Under the pieces are notes generated by a model. That model saw only the letters and a list, made by a program, of their open reading frames with translations, had not been told where the DNA came from and did no database searches. 64,000 nt of DNA, from the NCBI RefSeq assembly GCF_002777825.1, contig NZ_MEIR01000080.1:186001-250000 (forward strand), in the 5' to 3' direction. The position numbers were made by a program, and so were the translations under genes. The DNA comes from Snodgrassella alvi (GTDB lineage: Bacteria > Pseudomonadota > Gammaproteobacteria > Burkholderiales > Neisseriaceae). Of the stretch, positions 19,445 through 27,385 are shown piece by piece; within the stretch, counting starts at the first letter, position 1, and each line of letters opens with the position of its first letter.

Positions 19445-20923
19445 CTATTCTGCATCACTGCCCTGCCAGCCGCCGCCAAGTGTCTTATACAGATTCACCA
19501 GATTACGCGCTTCTTCCAACCGTCCTTGAATCTGTTTGTCAGTCAAATCTTCCGCATTCAAGCGTGCGCGTAAACTACGATCCAGTGTCATATCGCCAAA
19601 ACGAAATAGTTTCTCTGCTGCACTGGCCTGACTGCTTGCCTGCGTTTGCGCCTGATGCATTAACTGAGTTTGCTGGTACAGACTGAATTGCATCTGATAG
19701 GCATTATCCACTTCAGCCAGCGCCTGCAAAATCATATTATCATACTCGGCAATGGCTGCCTGCAACTGCGCATCTGCTCTTTCAATATTGTGCTTAATCC
19801 GGCCAGCGGTGAATACCGGAATAGTCATACCGGCATCAAGCAAGCCACCAACATTTTTTAAATATGATGTGTTGTTATTTAAATGTATCTGGCCAGTTTG
19901 CCATAAAAAATTAAGTGAAAAGCGCGGTAGTCGATCTGCTTTAGCACTGGCCAGCCCAGCACTCATCGCTTTCACCACATTTTCCTGAGTACGTATATCT
20001 GGCCGCCGGGTAATAACATCTAATGGCAACTGCCCAGCAGGTGCAGAAGGCAAATGCTGAAAAATGTCCAAAGACGCAGGAGCAATAGTAAAACCCTGCG
20101 GTGGCTGGCCGGTTAATACCGCGATATTGCGCTGATACACATCTGCCTGTGCCTGATATGTGGCAATCTGTGCCTGCATACCGGCCAGTTTGGCAGCAAC
20201 CTCCCTTACATCATAAGCTGTAGCCTGACCGGCTCGAAAACGGCCAACCGTATAGCGCTGCAATTCTTTGAGCGTAGCCACACTGTGTTCACCTACTTTC
20301 ACACGCTGCTGCATGGCACGCATTTTCAAATAATTATCAGCAATCTCACTACTAAGTAGCATCTGAGCACCATGCCAGCGTTCTGTTTCGCTCAGACTTA
20401 GATAATGCATTTCATCAGCATCACTGCGCTTCTGGCCAAATACATCCGGTTCCCAGCTAGCGGTAAAACCCGCCTGCACCGTATTGCCATGCAAGCGACT
20501 GCGATTGGCACCAAGAGGCGAACCGGCTGCCTGTAAATAATCCTTGGTATTACCGATTCCCGGCAGATCAAGGTCTTTGAGCGCATTGGCACCATTGTAG
20601 CGGTGCAAGCCGCCACTGCTTTCCAACCCAGCCTGCGGACTAAGATCAGACTCCGCTATAGCTGCACTGGCACGGGCTGAAAGCATGTTGTCTTTCATCT
20701 TGGCCAGATTACGGTTATTTCTTAAACCCGTATTAATCAGATCATTCAATACCGGATCTGGCCAGCTCTGCCACCAGCGGCTAATATCTGCTGTACCGCG
20801 GGCAATAGTATTGTGGTCAAACTGCTGTGGTACAGCCACGGTGGATTTCACCTGAATATCAGTTCTGCCACAGCCTACCATTAATTCCATAGCCAGTAAT
20901 ACCGGCAACCATGTTTTATTCAT
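19445..20923 (-). CDS. Outer-membrane efflux lipoprotein (NodT/TolC-type outer-membrane factor)
   Basis: A 492-residue protein of the outer-membrane factor family, which forms the exit duct of tripartite pumps. The start at 20923 (GTAAGG site upstream) gives a lipoprotein signal MNKTWLPVLLAMELMVGCG with the lipid-attached Cys at the end. The paired repeat architecture is typical: RWWQSWPDPVLNDLI near the N-terminus, then coiled-coil hairpins with DVREVAAKLAGMQAQI, and TRRPDIRTQE in the middle. It is the last gene of the exporter cluster, starting 32 nt after the ABC-2 permease stop. Confidence 0.88.
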   Translation of the reverse strand: MNKTWLPVLLAMELMVGCGRTDIQVKSTVAVPQQFDHNTIARGTADISRWWQSWPDPVLNDLINTGLRNNRNLAKMKDNMLSARASAAIAESDLSPQAGLESSGGLHRYNGANALKDLDLPGIGNTKDYLQAAGSPLGANRSRLHGNTVQAGFTASWEPDVFGQKRSDADEMHYLSLSETERWHGAQMLLSSEIADNYLKMRAMQQRVKVGEHSVATLKELQRYTVGRFRAGQATAYDVREVAAKLAGMQAQIATYQAQADVYQRNIAVLTGQPPQGFTIAPASLDIFQHLPSAPAGQLPLDVITRRPDIRTQENVVKAMSAGLASAKADRLPRFSLNFLWQTGQIHLNNNTSYLKNVGGLLDAGMTIPVFTAGRIKHNIERADAQLQAAIAEYDNMILQALAEVDNAYQMQFSLYQQTQLMHQAQTQASSQASAAEKLFRFGDMTLDRSLRARLNAEDLTDKQIQGRLEEARNLVNLYKTLGGGWQGSDAE

Positions 20924-20954
20924 CACCTTACTTCCCGAAAAGCTAGCGCTACCA

Positions 20955-22082
20955 TTATGAATGCTGCGCCAGCATGCCACGAAAGCGCGACAGAGCCAAA
21001 GCCAGAAATAGCGCACCCATGATTGTCATCATCATTATCTTTGGCCAGACAATATTCAGCCCGGCATTACGAAACAGCACATCCTGACTAAACTGAGTAA
21101 ACTGGGTTTCTGGTGAAAACCAGGTTATATACTGAAAAAAAGCCGGCATGCTTTCTAGCGGCGATTCCGAGCCTGAAAGCAAACGCATCACCACATATAT
21201 CGGCAAACACAGCAAACCAAATTGCGGCATGGTTGGTGCCAGCGTTGCAAACCAGATACCCAGCGAAGCCACAGAAAACAGATAAATCAGCATACCCAGA
21301 CTAAACAAAGACACCGAACCATTAATTGGAATACCCAGCCAGCCCTCAATCACCAACCACAGCGAAAGCAGAGAGGCCACCGAAATCACCGCACCATTGG
21401 CAAAAATCTTGGCCATTACAATTTCACTGGGGTGTACCGGCATCACCAGCAACTGCTCAATCGTCCCGTGCTCACGCTCACGAATTACCGCTGCACCAAC
21501 CAAAATAATTGCCAGCAAAGTCAGATTCGATATCACATTCATCGTAGCGATAAACCATGAAGATTCACCATTGGGATTAAACTGAATATTCAACACTGGA
21601 GTCACCGGTGAATATTCAGTCGCCACCGGCTGGTGTAAAAATGAGCGTGTCTGGGCATCAATTATCTGGCTTAAATAGTTAAAGCCAATCCCGGCCTGAG
21701 TTACCGAAGTGGCATCAGCCAATACCTGAATGGTAGGCGAACGCCCTGCCACCACATCACGTTCAAAATTAGCCGGAATATCCAGCACAAACACATAATC
21801 GCCCTTGTCCATGGCTGCCTCAATTTCCTCGCGCTTTACCTCCACCGGCGGCTTGAAGTATGGTTCCAGCAAAGAATCACGAATCCGGTAAGACAGCACA
21901 CTATGGTCAGCATCCATTACCGCCACAGAAGCATGTCGCACTTCCGTAGAAATACTGGTGGCCACAGAATATATGGCTATAGACAATACCACCACCATCA
22001 AAGCAATCAGTACCACATCGCTCAGCAGGCTTTTCAGTTCTTTAATACTCAGTACCCATACATTTTTAAACCATTGCAGCAT
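20955..22082 (-). CDS. ABC-2 type permease (YhhJ-like)
   Basis: A 375-residue ABC-2 membrane subunit. One N-terminal membrane helix (about 22-42) is followed by a ~150-residue periplasmic domain, then about five helices with the family stretch EREHGTIEQLLVMPV. The layout matches YhhJ and related multidrug or polyamine-type export permeases. Its start directly abuts the stop of the fused ATPase/permease gene (22083). It probably pairs with the permease half of that protein to form a heterodimeric channel. Confidence 0.88.
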   Translation of the reverse strand: MLQWFKNVWVLSIKELKSLLSDVVLIALMVVVLSIAIYSVATSISTEVRHASVAVMDADHSVLSYRIRDSLLEPYFKPPVEVKREEIEAAMDKGDYVFVLDIPANFERDVVAGRSPTIQVLADATSVTQAGIGFNYLSQIIDAQTRSFLHQPVATEYSPVTPVLNIQFNPNGESSWFIATMNVISNLTLLAIILVGAAVIREREHGTIEQLLVMPVHPSEIVMAKIFANGAVISVASLLSLWLVIEGWLGIPINGSVSLFSLGMLIYLFSVASLGIWFATLAPTMPQFGLLCLPIYVVMRLLSGSESPLESMPAFFQYITWFSPETQFTQFSQDVLFRNAGLNIVWPKIMMMTIMGALFLALALSRFRGMLAQHS

Positions 22083-24881
22083 CTATACCTCCTGCTTTTT
22101 TAATAAGCAGCCGGCCAAAAATACATACACCAGACAAAATGCCAGCAATACCAGATAATAGTTAACAAAATCCAGAAAGCCCAAACCTTTAGTAAAACCG
22201 CCAAGACTGATTAACTGATACCATGCAGTGGGAAAACTCCAGCCAAACCAGTAATTCACACCAGTTAGCGTGGATAAGGGATAAAGCAGGCCGGAAAAAT
22301 TCAGCGCCGGAATCAGTGACAAGATAGCAGAACCAAAAATCGCAGCCACCTGTGACTTAACAAAACTGGAAATAAGTAAGCCAAAAGCAGTGGCGGCACA
22401 AATCAGCGCCAGCGCTCCCAGACTCATGGCAAAGAAACTGCCACGTACCGGTACACCCAGTACCACTACCGCCAGCCACACCAGAATCAAATAGCTGATA
22501 AAGGAAACAAACACATAGGGTATCTGCTTGCCAATCAGAAACTGCCTTACCGAAGCCGGAGAAGTATACAGATTAGTAATTGAGCCGATTTCCCGCTCGC
22601 GCACCACACCTAGCGCCGTCATCATAACTGGTATCAGCATCATTGCCATCATAATCATGCCGGGTGTTATCGCAAAAATACTTTTAAAATCCTGATTGTA
22701 TACATAGCGCGGCGCAATCTGCGCATTAGGCTTGAGCGATACAGGCAAACCTTTCTGAGCCCATTCAGCCGTAGCATAGCGGTTCAATATCACCAGAATA
22801 AAACTTTTAATATTTTCAGCCATAAATGGCATGGTACCATCTACATAAAACCCCACTTCCGGCTTATCACCACGCAGCAAATCGCGACCAAAATGCGGGG
22901 GAATATCAACAACTAGTCTGGCTCGCGAAATTTTCAGCGTTTGGTCAACTTCACTGGCATCATGCAAATTGCCGGTAAAGGTAAAATAGCGTGAACCGCG
23001 AAAATGTTCGATTAACGCACGACTTTCCACCGTCTGATCACGATCCAATACCGCAAACTTGACATGCTCTACATCAAAAGACACCGACCACGCAGCCATC
23101 ATCATTAAAACAACCGGCCCAAACAAAGCAAAAAACAGGCGAATTTTATCGCGCAGCAACTCCTTGCCTTCACGTACAGCAAACGTCCATACCGTCCGTA
23201 GCCAGTAAGTAAGACTATCAACATTCATTGCCTTGCCAGCAGTTTGCGCCAGCTTGGTTTCCTGAGGTGGATTATGCTCGGCAGTTGCTGGCTGATTACC
23301 CTGATTTTTGTCTACCGCTTCCTGCAAATAATCAATAAATGCTGTTTCCAGATCATTTGTATTCTTATTGGCACACAACTCAGCAGGCGTACCAATAGCC
23401 AGTACCCGTCCCTGATGCATAAACGATATCCGGTCGCATCGTTCTGCCTCATTCATAAAATGTGTCGATACAAAAATAGTTGTGCGATTCTTTCTAGATA
23501 AATCAAGCAGATGATGCCAGAACATATCTCTGGCCACTGGGTCAACCCCTGATGTTGGTTCGTCCAGAATCAATACCTGCGGATGGTGCAGACAGGCCGC
23601 AGCCAGTTGCAAACGTTGCCGGATGCCCAAAGGCAGTTCACTGGGCTGGATATCAGCAAATTCAACCAGATCAAACTGCTGTAAAGACTGCTGAACCGAA
23701 GAACCAATCTGCGCCGCATCCATACGATATAGCCGAGCAGACAAAACCAGATTCTGCCGTACCGTTAACTCCTCATATAAAGAAAACGACTGCGACATAT
23801 ATCCAATCTTCATGCGCGTCGTCATATCATCGGCATCAACCGTGTGCCCAAGCAACTGGGCAGTACCTGAGCTGGCGTCCAGCAAGCCAGTGAGCATTTT
23901 CATGGTTGTCGATTTACCGCAGCCATTCGACCCCAGAAAGCCAAAAATTTCGCCACGCTCAATCGTAAAGCTTACATTATTTACCGCAACAAAATCCCCG
24001 AAACGCTTGGTTAAATCTTTCGCCTCAATAGCCGGTGGTGAATCCTTATCGGGTACAAACGGCGTTAGCTGTAAACTACCAGCCTTATCCTGCTTCGACT
24101 CAGGCAGCATTTTCACATAAGCCTGTTCCAGCGTATCCGTATGCGTCTCTTCCAGAACCTGCTGCGTCGGTGCATTAACAATCAGGCGGCCATCATCCAT
24201 CGCCAGCAAATATTCAAAGCGCTTGGCTTCATCAAAATAGGCAGTGGCCACGATAACCGTCATATCCGGATTTTCCTGCCGCAATTGATCAATCAACTGC
24301 CAGAACTGCCGTCGTGATAATGGGTCAACCCCCGTAGTTGGCTCATCCAGGATCAGCAACTCAGGATTATGTACCAGCGCACAGCATAGGCTTAACTTCT
24401 GCTTCATCCCGCCAGACAGCTTACCAGCCGGCCGATCGGCAAAAGGTGTTAGTCCCGTAGCCTGCAACAAACGCGCAATACGCTCATGCCGCATCGCGCC
24501 ACGCAAACCGAATAAGCGCGCATGAAAATCAACATTTTCATTAACTGATAAAGTCGGATACAGATTCTGGCCAAGCCCCTGTGGCATAAATGCAATACGA
24601 TGGCTTAGCAACTGACGGCTGTGCTTGTCCGCCATACTGTCACCAAATACCAGCACCTCGCCCTGCTGAATAATCTTCACACCAGCAATCAACAACAGCA
24701 AAGTCGATTTACCTACCCCGTCCGGCCCAATCAGGCCAACCGTGGCACAGCGCCGGATTTGTAGCGACACATCGCGCAACGCCACCGTCTGCCGGTATTG
24801 ATGGGACACATGGCGTAAATCAACAGCCCAGTTTTCTCCTGTCGCAGCCTGCTCTTTAGCAGTACTCTCCATCTCAGGCAC
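22083..24881 (-). CDS. rbbA: RbbA-type fused ABC transporter: two ATPase domains plus ABC-2 permease
   Basis: A 932-residue fusion. ABC domain 1 has Walker A GPDGVGKST (52-60), signature LSGGMKQ and LILDEPTTGVDP. ABC domain 2 has Walker A GSNGCGKST (317-325), Walker B LILDEPTSGVDP and a non-canonical signature LPLGIRQ (416-422), which I believe is common in this subfamily. From about residue 570 an ABC-2 permease follows, with a periplasmic domain and EREIGSITNLYTSP. Length and order match E. coli RbbA (YhiH). RbbA was first described as ribosome-associated, but this gene's context between an HlyD adaptor and a permease argues for export. It overlaps the adaptor gene by 8 nt. Confidence 0.9.
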   Translation of the reverse strand: MPEMESTAKEQAATGENWAVDLRHVSHQYRQTVALRDVSLQIRRCATVGLIGPDGVGKSTLLLLIAGVKIIQQGEVLVFGDSMADKHSRQLLSHRIAFMPQGLGQNLYPTLSVNENVDFHARLFGLRGAMRHERIARLLQATGLTPFADRPAGKLSGGMKQKLSLCCALVHNPELLILDEPTTGVDPLSRRQFWQLIDQLRQENPDMTVIVATAYFDEAKRFEYLLAMDDGRLIVNAPTQQVLEETHTDTLEQAYVKMLPESKQDKAGSLQLTPFVPDKDSPPAIEAKDLTKRFGDFVAVNNVSFTIERGEIFGFLGSNGCGKSTTMKMLTGLLDASSGTAQLLGHTVDADDMTTRMKIGYMSQSFSLYEELTVRQNLVLSARLYRMDAAQIGSSVQQSLQQFDLVEFADIQPSELPLGIRQRLQLAAACLHHPQVLILDEPTSGVDPVARDMFWHHLLDLSRKNRTTIFVSTHFMNEAERCDRISFMHQGRVLAIGTPAELCANKNTNDLETAFIDYLQEAVDKNQGNQPATAEHNPPQETKLAQTAGKAMNVDSLTYWLRTVWTFAVREGKELLRDKIRLFFALFGPVVLMMMAAWSVSFDVEHVKFAVLDRDQTVESRALIEHFRGSRYFTFTGNLHDASEVDQTLKISRARLVVDIPPHFGRDLLRGDKPEVGFYVDGTMPFMAENIKSFILVILNRYATAEWAQKGLPVSLKPNAQIAPRYVYNQDFKSIFAITPGMIMMAMMLIPVMMTALGVVREREIGSITNLYTSPASVRQFLIGKQIPYVFVSFISYLILVWLAVVVLGVPVRGSFFAMSLGALALICAATAFGLLISSFVKSQVAAIFGSAILSLIPALNFSGLLYPLSTLTGVNYWFGWSFPTAWYQLISLGGFTKGLGFLDFVNYYLVLLAFCLVYVFLAGCLLKKQEV

Positions 24882-25872
24882 CTTTGGCAGATTGGTTCAT
24901 ACTGGGTAGATTAACCTGCCACTGCTGCGGCCATGCCTTACTGTTATCTAAACGGATATAGCCATTACCCGTTAAGCCGCCCTTGAGCAAACCACTATAT
25001 TGCAACGCAATCTGTGGCGGAATTTTTAGCTTGACCTTATACATCAGCTTTTGCCGCTCGTTCAGCGTTTCCACAAACTTGGGCGTAAATTGTGCATTGG
25101 AATCAATAAAATCCACTTTTGCTGGCCAGACTGCATTCATCCCGTCTAGAATAATCCGTGCTTCATCGCCAAGCTTCAGCTTACCAATAGTATCTGTAGG
25201 CAAATATACCGACAACGTCACATCAGTTGGGTCTAGCAGCGACACCACCTTATAGCCTTCGCCCAGCACATTACCGGCTTCAGCAATACGATACTCAACC
25301 CGACCGGCTTTAGGTGCCCGAATCAGCATATCGTTGTTTGCAGAAGAAGTAGCATCAATTTGCGCCTGCGCCTGTTTCACCGCAGCCTGTGCCTCAGCGC
25401 GTGCCGCCTGCGCCGCTTTAACTTTAGCAATAGCCGCATCGCGGTCAGCCAGACGCCGGCGTAACTCCGGCGAAGATACCAGCTCATCTGATCTGAGCTG
25501 GCGCGTATTATCCAGATCCATCTGCGCAACTTTATGTGCTTGTTGCTGAGCAGCAATTTCCGCTTCTGCTTTAGCTACATTTTCCTGCGCGCGCAGTTTA
25601 TCCGCACGCGCAGCCGCCAGCTTACTACTAGTCTGATCAGATGAAAGCTCAGCCAAAACCTGATTTTTGACTACAACATCACCCTCATCCACTTTCATTT
25701 CCACTACCCGACCAGCATATAAAGTAGCCACATCCAGCCGTTTTAACTCCATGCGACCATTGCCACCAGCAAAACCATCCGGTAAAGCAGTATGACTGCG
25801 CATATTAATCCATACCGCCAACCCCACCAACACCAGTACCACCAACACAAACAACAGTCTTCTTATTTTCAT
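24874..25872 (-). CDS. HlyD-family membrane fusion adaptor (YhiI-like)
   Basis: A 332-residue periplasmic adaptor. An N-terminal membrane anchor (about 5-22) is followed by the lipoyl half-motif VVEMKVDEGDVVVKNQVLAEL. A coiled coil rich in Ala/Gln/Lys spans about 80-170, then the second lipoyl half (IRAPKAGRVEYRI) and a beta-barrel domain. First gene of the four-gene leftward unit adaptor, ATPase/permease, permease, outer-membrane factor. The genes overlap or abut, indicating one transcript from the 25873-26125 intergenic region. Confidence 0.9.
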   Translation of the reverse strand: MKIRRLLFVLVVLVLVGLAVWINMRSHTALPDGFAGGNGRMELKRLDVATLYAGRVVEMKVDEGDVVVKNQVLAELSSDQTSSKLAAARADKLRAQENVAKAEAEIAAQQQAHKVAQMDLDNTRQLRSDELVSSPELRRRLADRDAAIAKVKAAQAARAEAQAAVKQAQAQIDATSSANNDMLIRAPKAGRVEYRIAEAGNVLGEGYKVVSLLDPTDVTLSVYLPTDTIGKLKLGDEARIILDGMNAVWPAKVDFIDSNAQFTPKFVETLNERQKLMYKVKLKIPPQIALQYSGLLKGGLTGNGYIRLDNSKAWPQQWQVNLPSMNQSAKGA

Positions 25873-26125
25873 TTATCTATTCCTGATTATTGAACTGTTT
25901 TACTGGTTTCGCATCACGAAACTCGCCGAATTTCACTCACGTAAGTTAACACACAAAATAAAGTCACATTTCATAAATAACAATAGTTTACTATCATTGT
26001 TGCACTATCACCATAATAGCTGACACCCCAAACGGACAGGCTTAATTCTGATTCCTGCCAATCACCACTTGTCAGCATCCCGATTTTTTCTGACAATCGG
26101 AACCCTGCTATCAAGGACTTTCGAC

Positions 26126-26983
26126 ATGATTATCGTAATGCAGCGTCAGGCAACAGCAACCCAGATCAACAACGTCATCGCCTTTATCCGCCAGCGCGGA
26201 TTGCATGAACACATATCGCACGGCGAAGAACGCACTATTATCGGCGCAGTTGGTGACGAAAGAGTATTTGAACCACGCGAGCTTGAAGCACTCGCCGGCG
26301 TCGAAAAAGCATTGCGCATACTACAGGACTGGCGCATCATCAGCCGCGAAACTCAGCCGCAGGACACCATCATCACCGTGCGCGGCCAGCAGTTCGGCGG
26401 CCAGCACTGTCATCGGGTAGCCAGCACCACTGGCTTACAACTTCCAGAAAACAACAACATATTTATCGACCCTTTCTACCAGACTGCCTCACCCTATACA
26501 CCACCACAGCAAACAGGTACTAACGTGCTGCAACAGATTAAACAGGCACATCAGGCCAATAAATCCGTCTGGTTACGTATCAGAGATGTGCGCCAGCTCG
26601 AACCTGCCTTACAAGCAGAAGCAGATATTATTTATCTGGGCGGAGAACTGATGTCCAACCGTGCCCTGCTCAATGAAGTAGGTTGTCTGAATATCCCGGT
26701 AGTATTGTGCAAAGACAAACATCATCAGGTTGACGACTGGCTGATTGCTGCCGAACACATCGCCCTCAAAGGCAACCATCACCTGATGCTGGGTGAAGCC
26801 GGAACATTAAGCCTTGAGCGCAATGCCCCATACAGGCTCGATGTAGAAGCCATTGTTAAGGCCAGACAAATTACCCATTTACCTATTGTTGCCAATATTT
26901 CCCACCTTGCCCATGCCTATATGAATAGTGCAACACTCACACAACTGGCACAGGCAGCAGGTGCCCATATTATTATTAATTAA
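26126..26983 (+). CDS. DAHP-synthase-like protein (AroF/AroG type I-beta) lacking catalytic motifs
   Basis: A 285-residue protein. Residues 1-70 match the ferredoxin-like regulatory domain of type I-beta 3-deoxy-7-phosphoheptulonate synthases (MIIVMQRQATATQI, then GAVGDERVFEPRELEAL). The rest follows the barrel of the enzyme (DIIYLGGELMSNRALLNEVG, WLIAAEHIALKGNHHLMLGEAG, THLPIVANISHLAHA), but the key motifs are replaced. The metal-binding GPC motif is absent, KPRT is lost, KRG reads KDK, CERG reads LGEAG, DPSH reads NISH and the EVHP end is missing. It is therefore probably not an active synthase; a regulatory or diverged role is inferred. The start has AAGGA 9 nt upstream. Divergent from the exporter. 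Confidence 0.72.
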   Translation: MIIVMQRQATATQINNVIAFIRQRGLHEHISHGEERTIIGAVGDERVFEPRELEALAGVEKALRILQDWRIISRETQPQDTIITVRGQQFGGQHCHRVASTTGLQLPENNNIFIDPFYQTASPYTPPQQTGTNVLQQIKQAHQANKSVWLRIRDVRQLEPALQAEADIIYLGGELMSNRALLNEVGCLNIPVVLCKDKHHQVDDWLIAAEHIALKGNHHLMLGEAGTLSLERNAPYRLDVEAIVKARQITHLPIVANISHLAHAYMNSATLTQLAQAAGAHIIIN

Positions 26984-27049
26984 ATGAGCTATTAAGTGGA
27001 CAATAAGTCTAAAATTCAATAATTAACAAAAACATATAATTTCTTTAGT

Positions 27050-27091
27050 TTTGGACAAATTAGTTGAAATAAAAGGTTAAATTTGTCCAAA
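27050..27091. repeat. Perfect 12-bp inverted repeat downstream of the DAHP-synthase-like gene
   Basis: TTTGGACAAATT at 27050-27061 and AATTTGTCCAAA at 27080-27091, with an 18-nt spacer. It could be an operator for the ilv operon or a weak terminator of the preceding gene; no U-tract supports the second reading strongly. Confidence 0.5.
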
Positions 27092-27180
27092 TTTAGCATT
27101 ATATTGTCTATAAATAAAAAAACTCAGCATAAAATAAATTAAAAAAACCATAAAAACAGCAATTTTCATAAAATTAGCAC

Positions 27181-27209
27181 TTGCTTAACATCAACACCTG
27201 ATTTATCGT
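27181..27209 (+). promoter_or_regulatory. Possible sigma70 promoter of ilvI-ilvH
   Basis: TTGCTT at 27181-27186, a 17-nt spacer, then TATCGT at 27204-27209. It would start transcription about 165 nt upstream of ilvI, just ahead of the structured leader. Assigned by eye only. Confidence 0.3.
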
Positions 27210-27385
27210 AAACACTCATTTAGCTAACCCAAACCTGCTAATCCGACTATCTGACGCAGAGCCAACAGTCCATCACAATAGATGTATTCGCGTACCAAAA
27301 ATCGCTGTTTACATCTATTAAATCTTACCGGATGAAGATGCATTGGCAACGTGTCAGTCGGACTACTAGAACATAAGAGGTTGAT

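Larger units (their letters stand above)
26984..27385. other. Intergenic region and leader upstream of ilvI
   Basis: About 400 bases with no gene. It contains a perfect 12-bp inverted repeat (27050-27091), a possible sigma70-type promoter (27181-27209), and nested complementary segments between 27242 and 27362 that may fold as a leader RNA. No leader peptide rich in Leu, Ile or Val was found. Confidence 0.55.

Noticed and set aside
27332-27376. Possible leader peptide upstream of ilvI (about 14 codons from an ATG near 27332)
   Set aside because: It has no run of Leu, Ile or Val codons as expected for attenuation.
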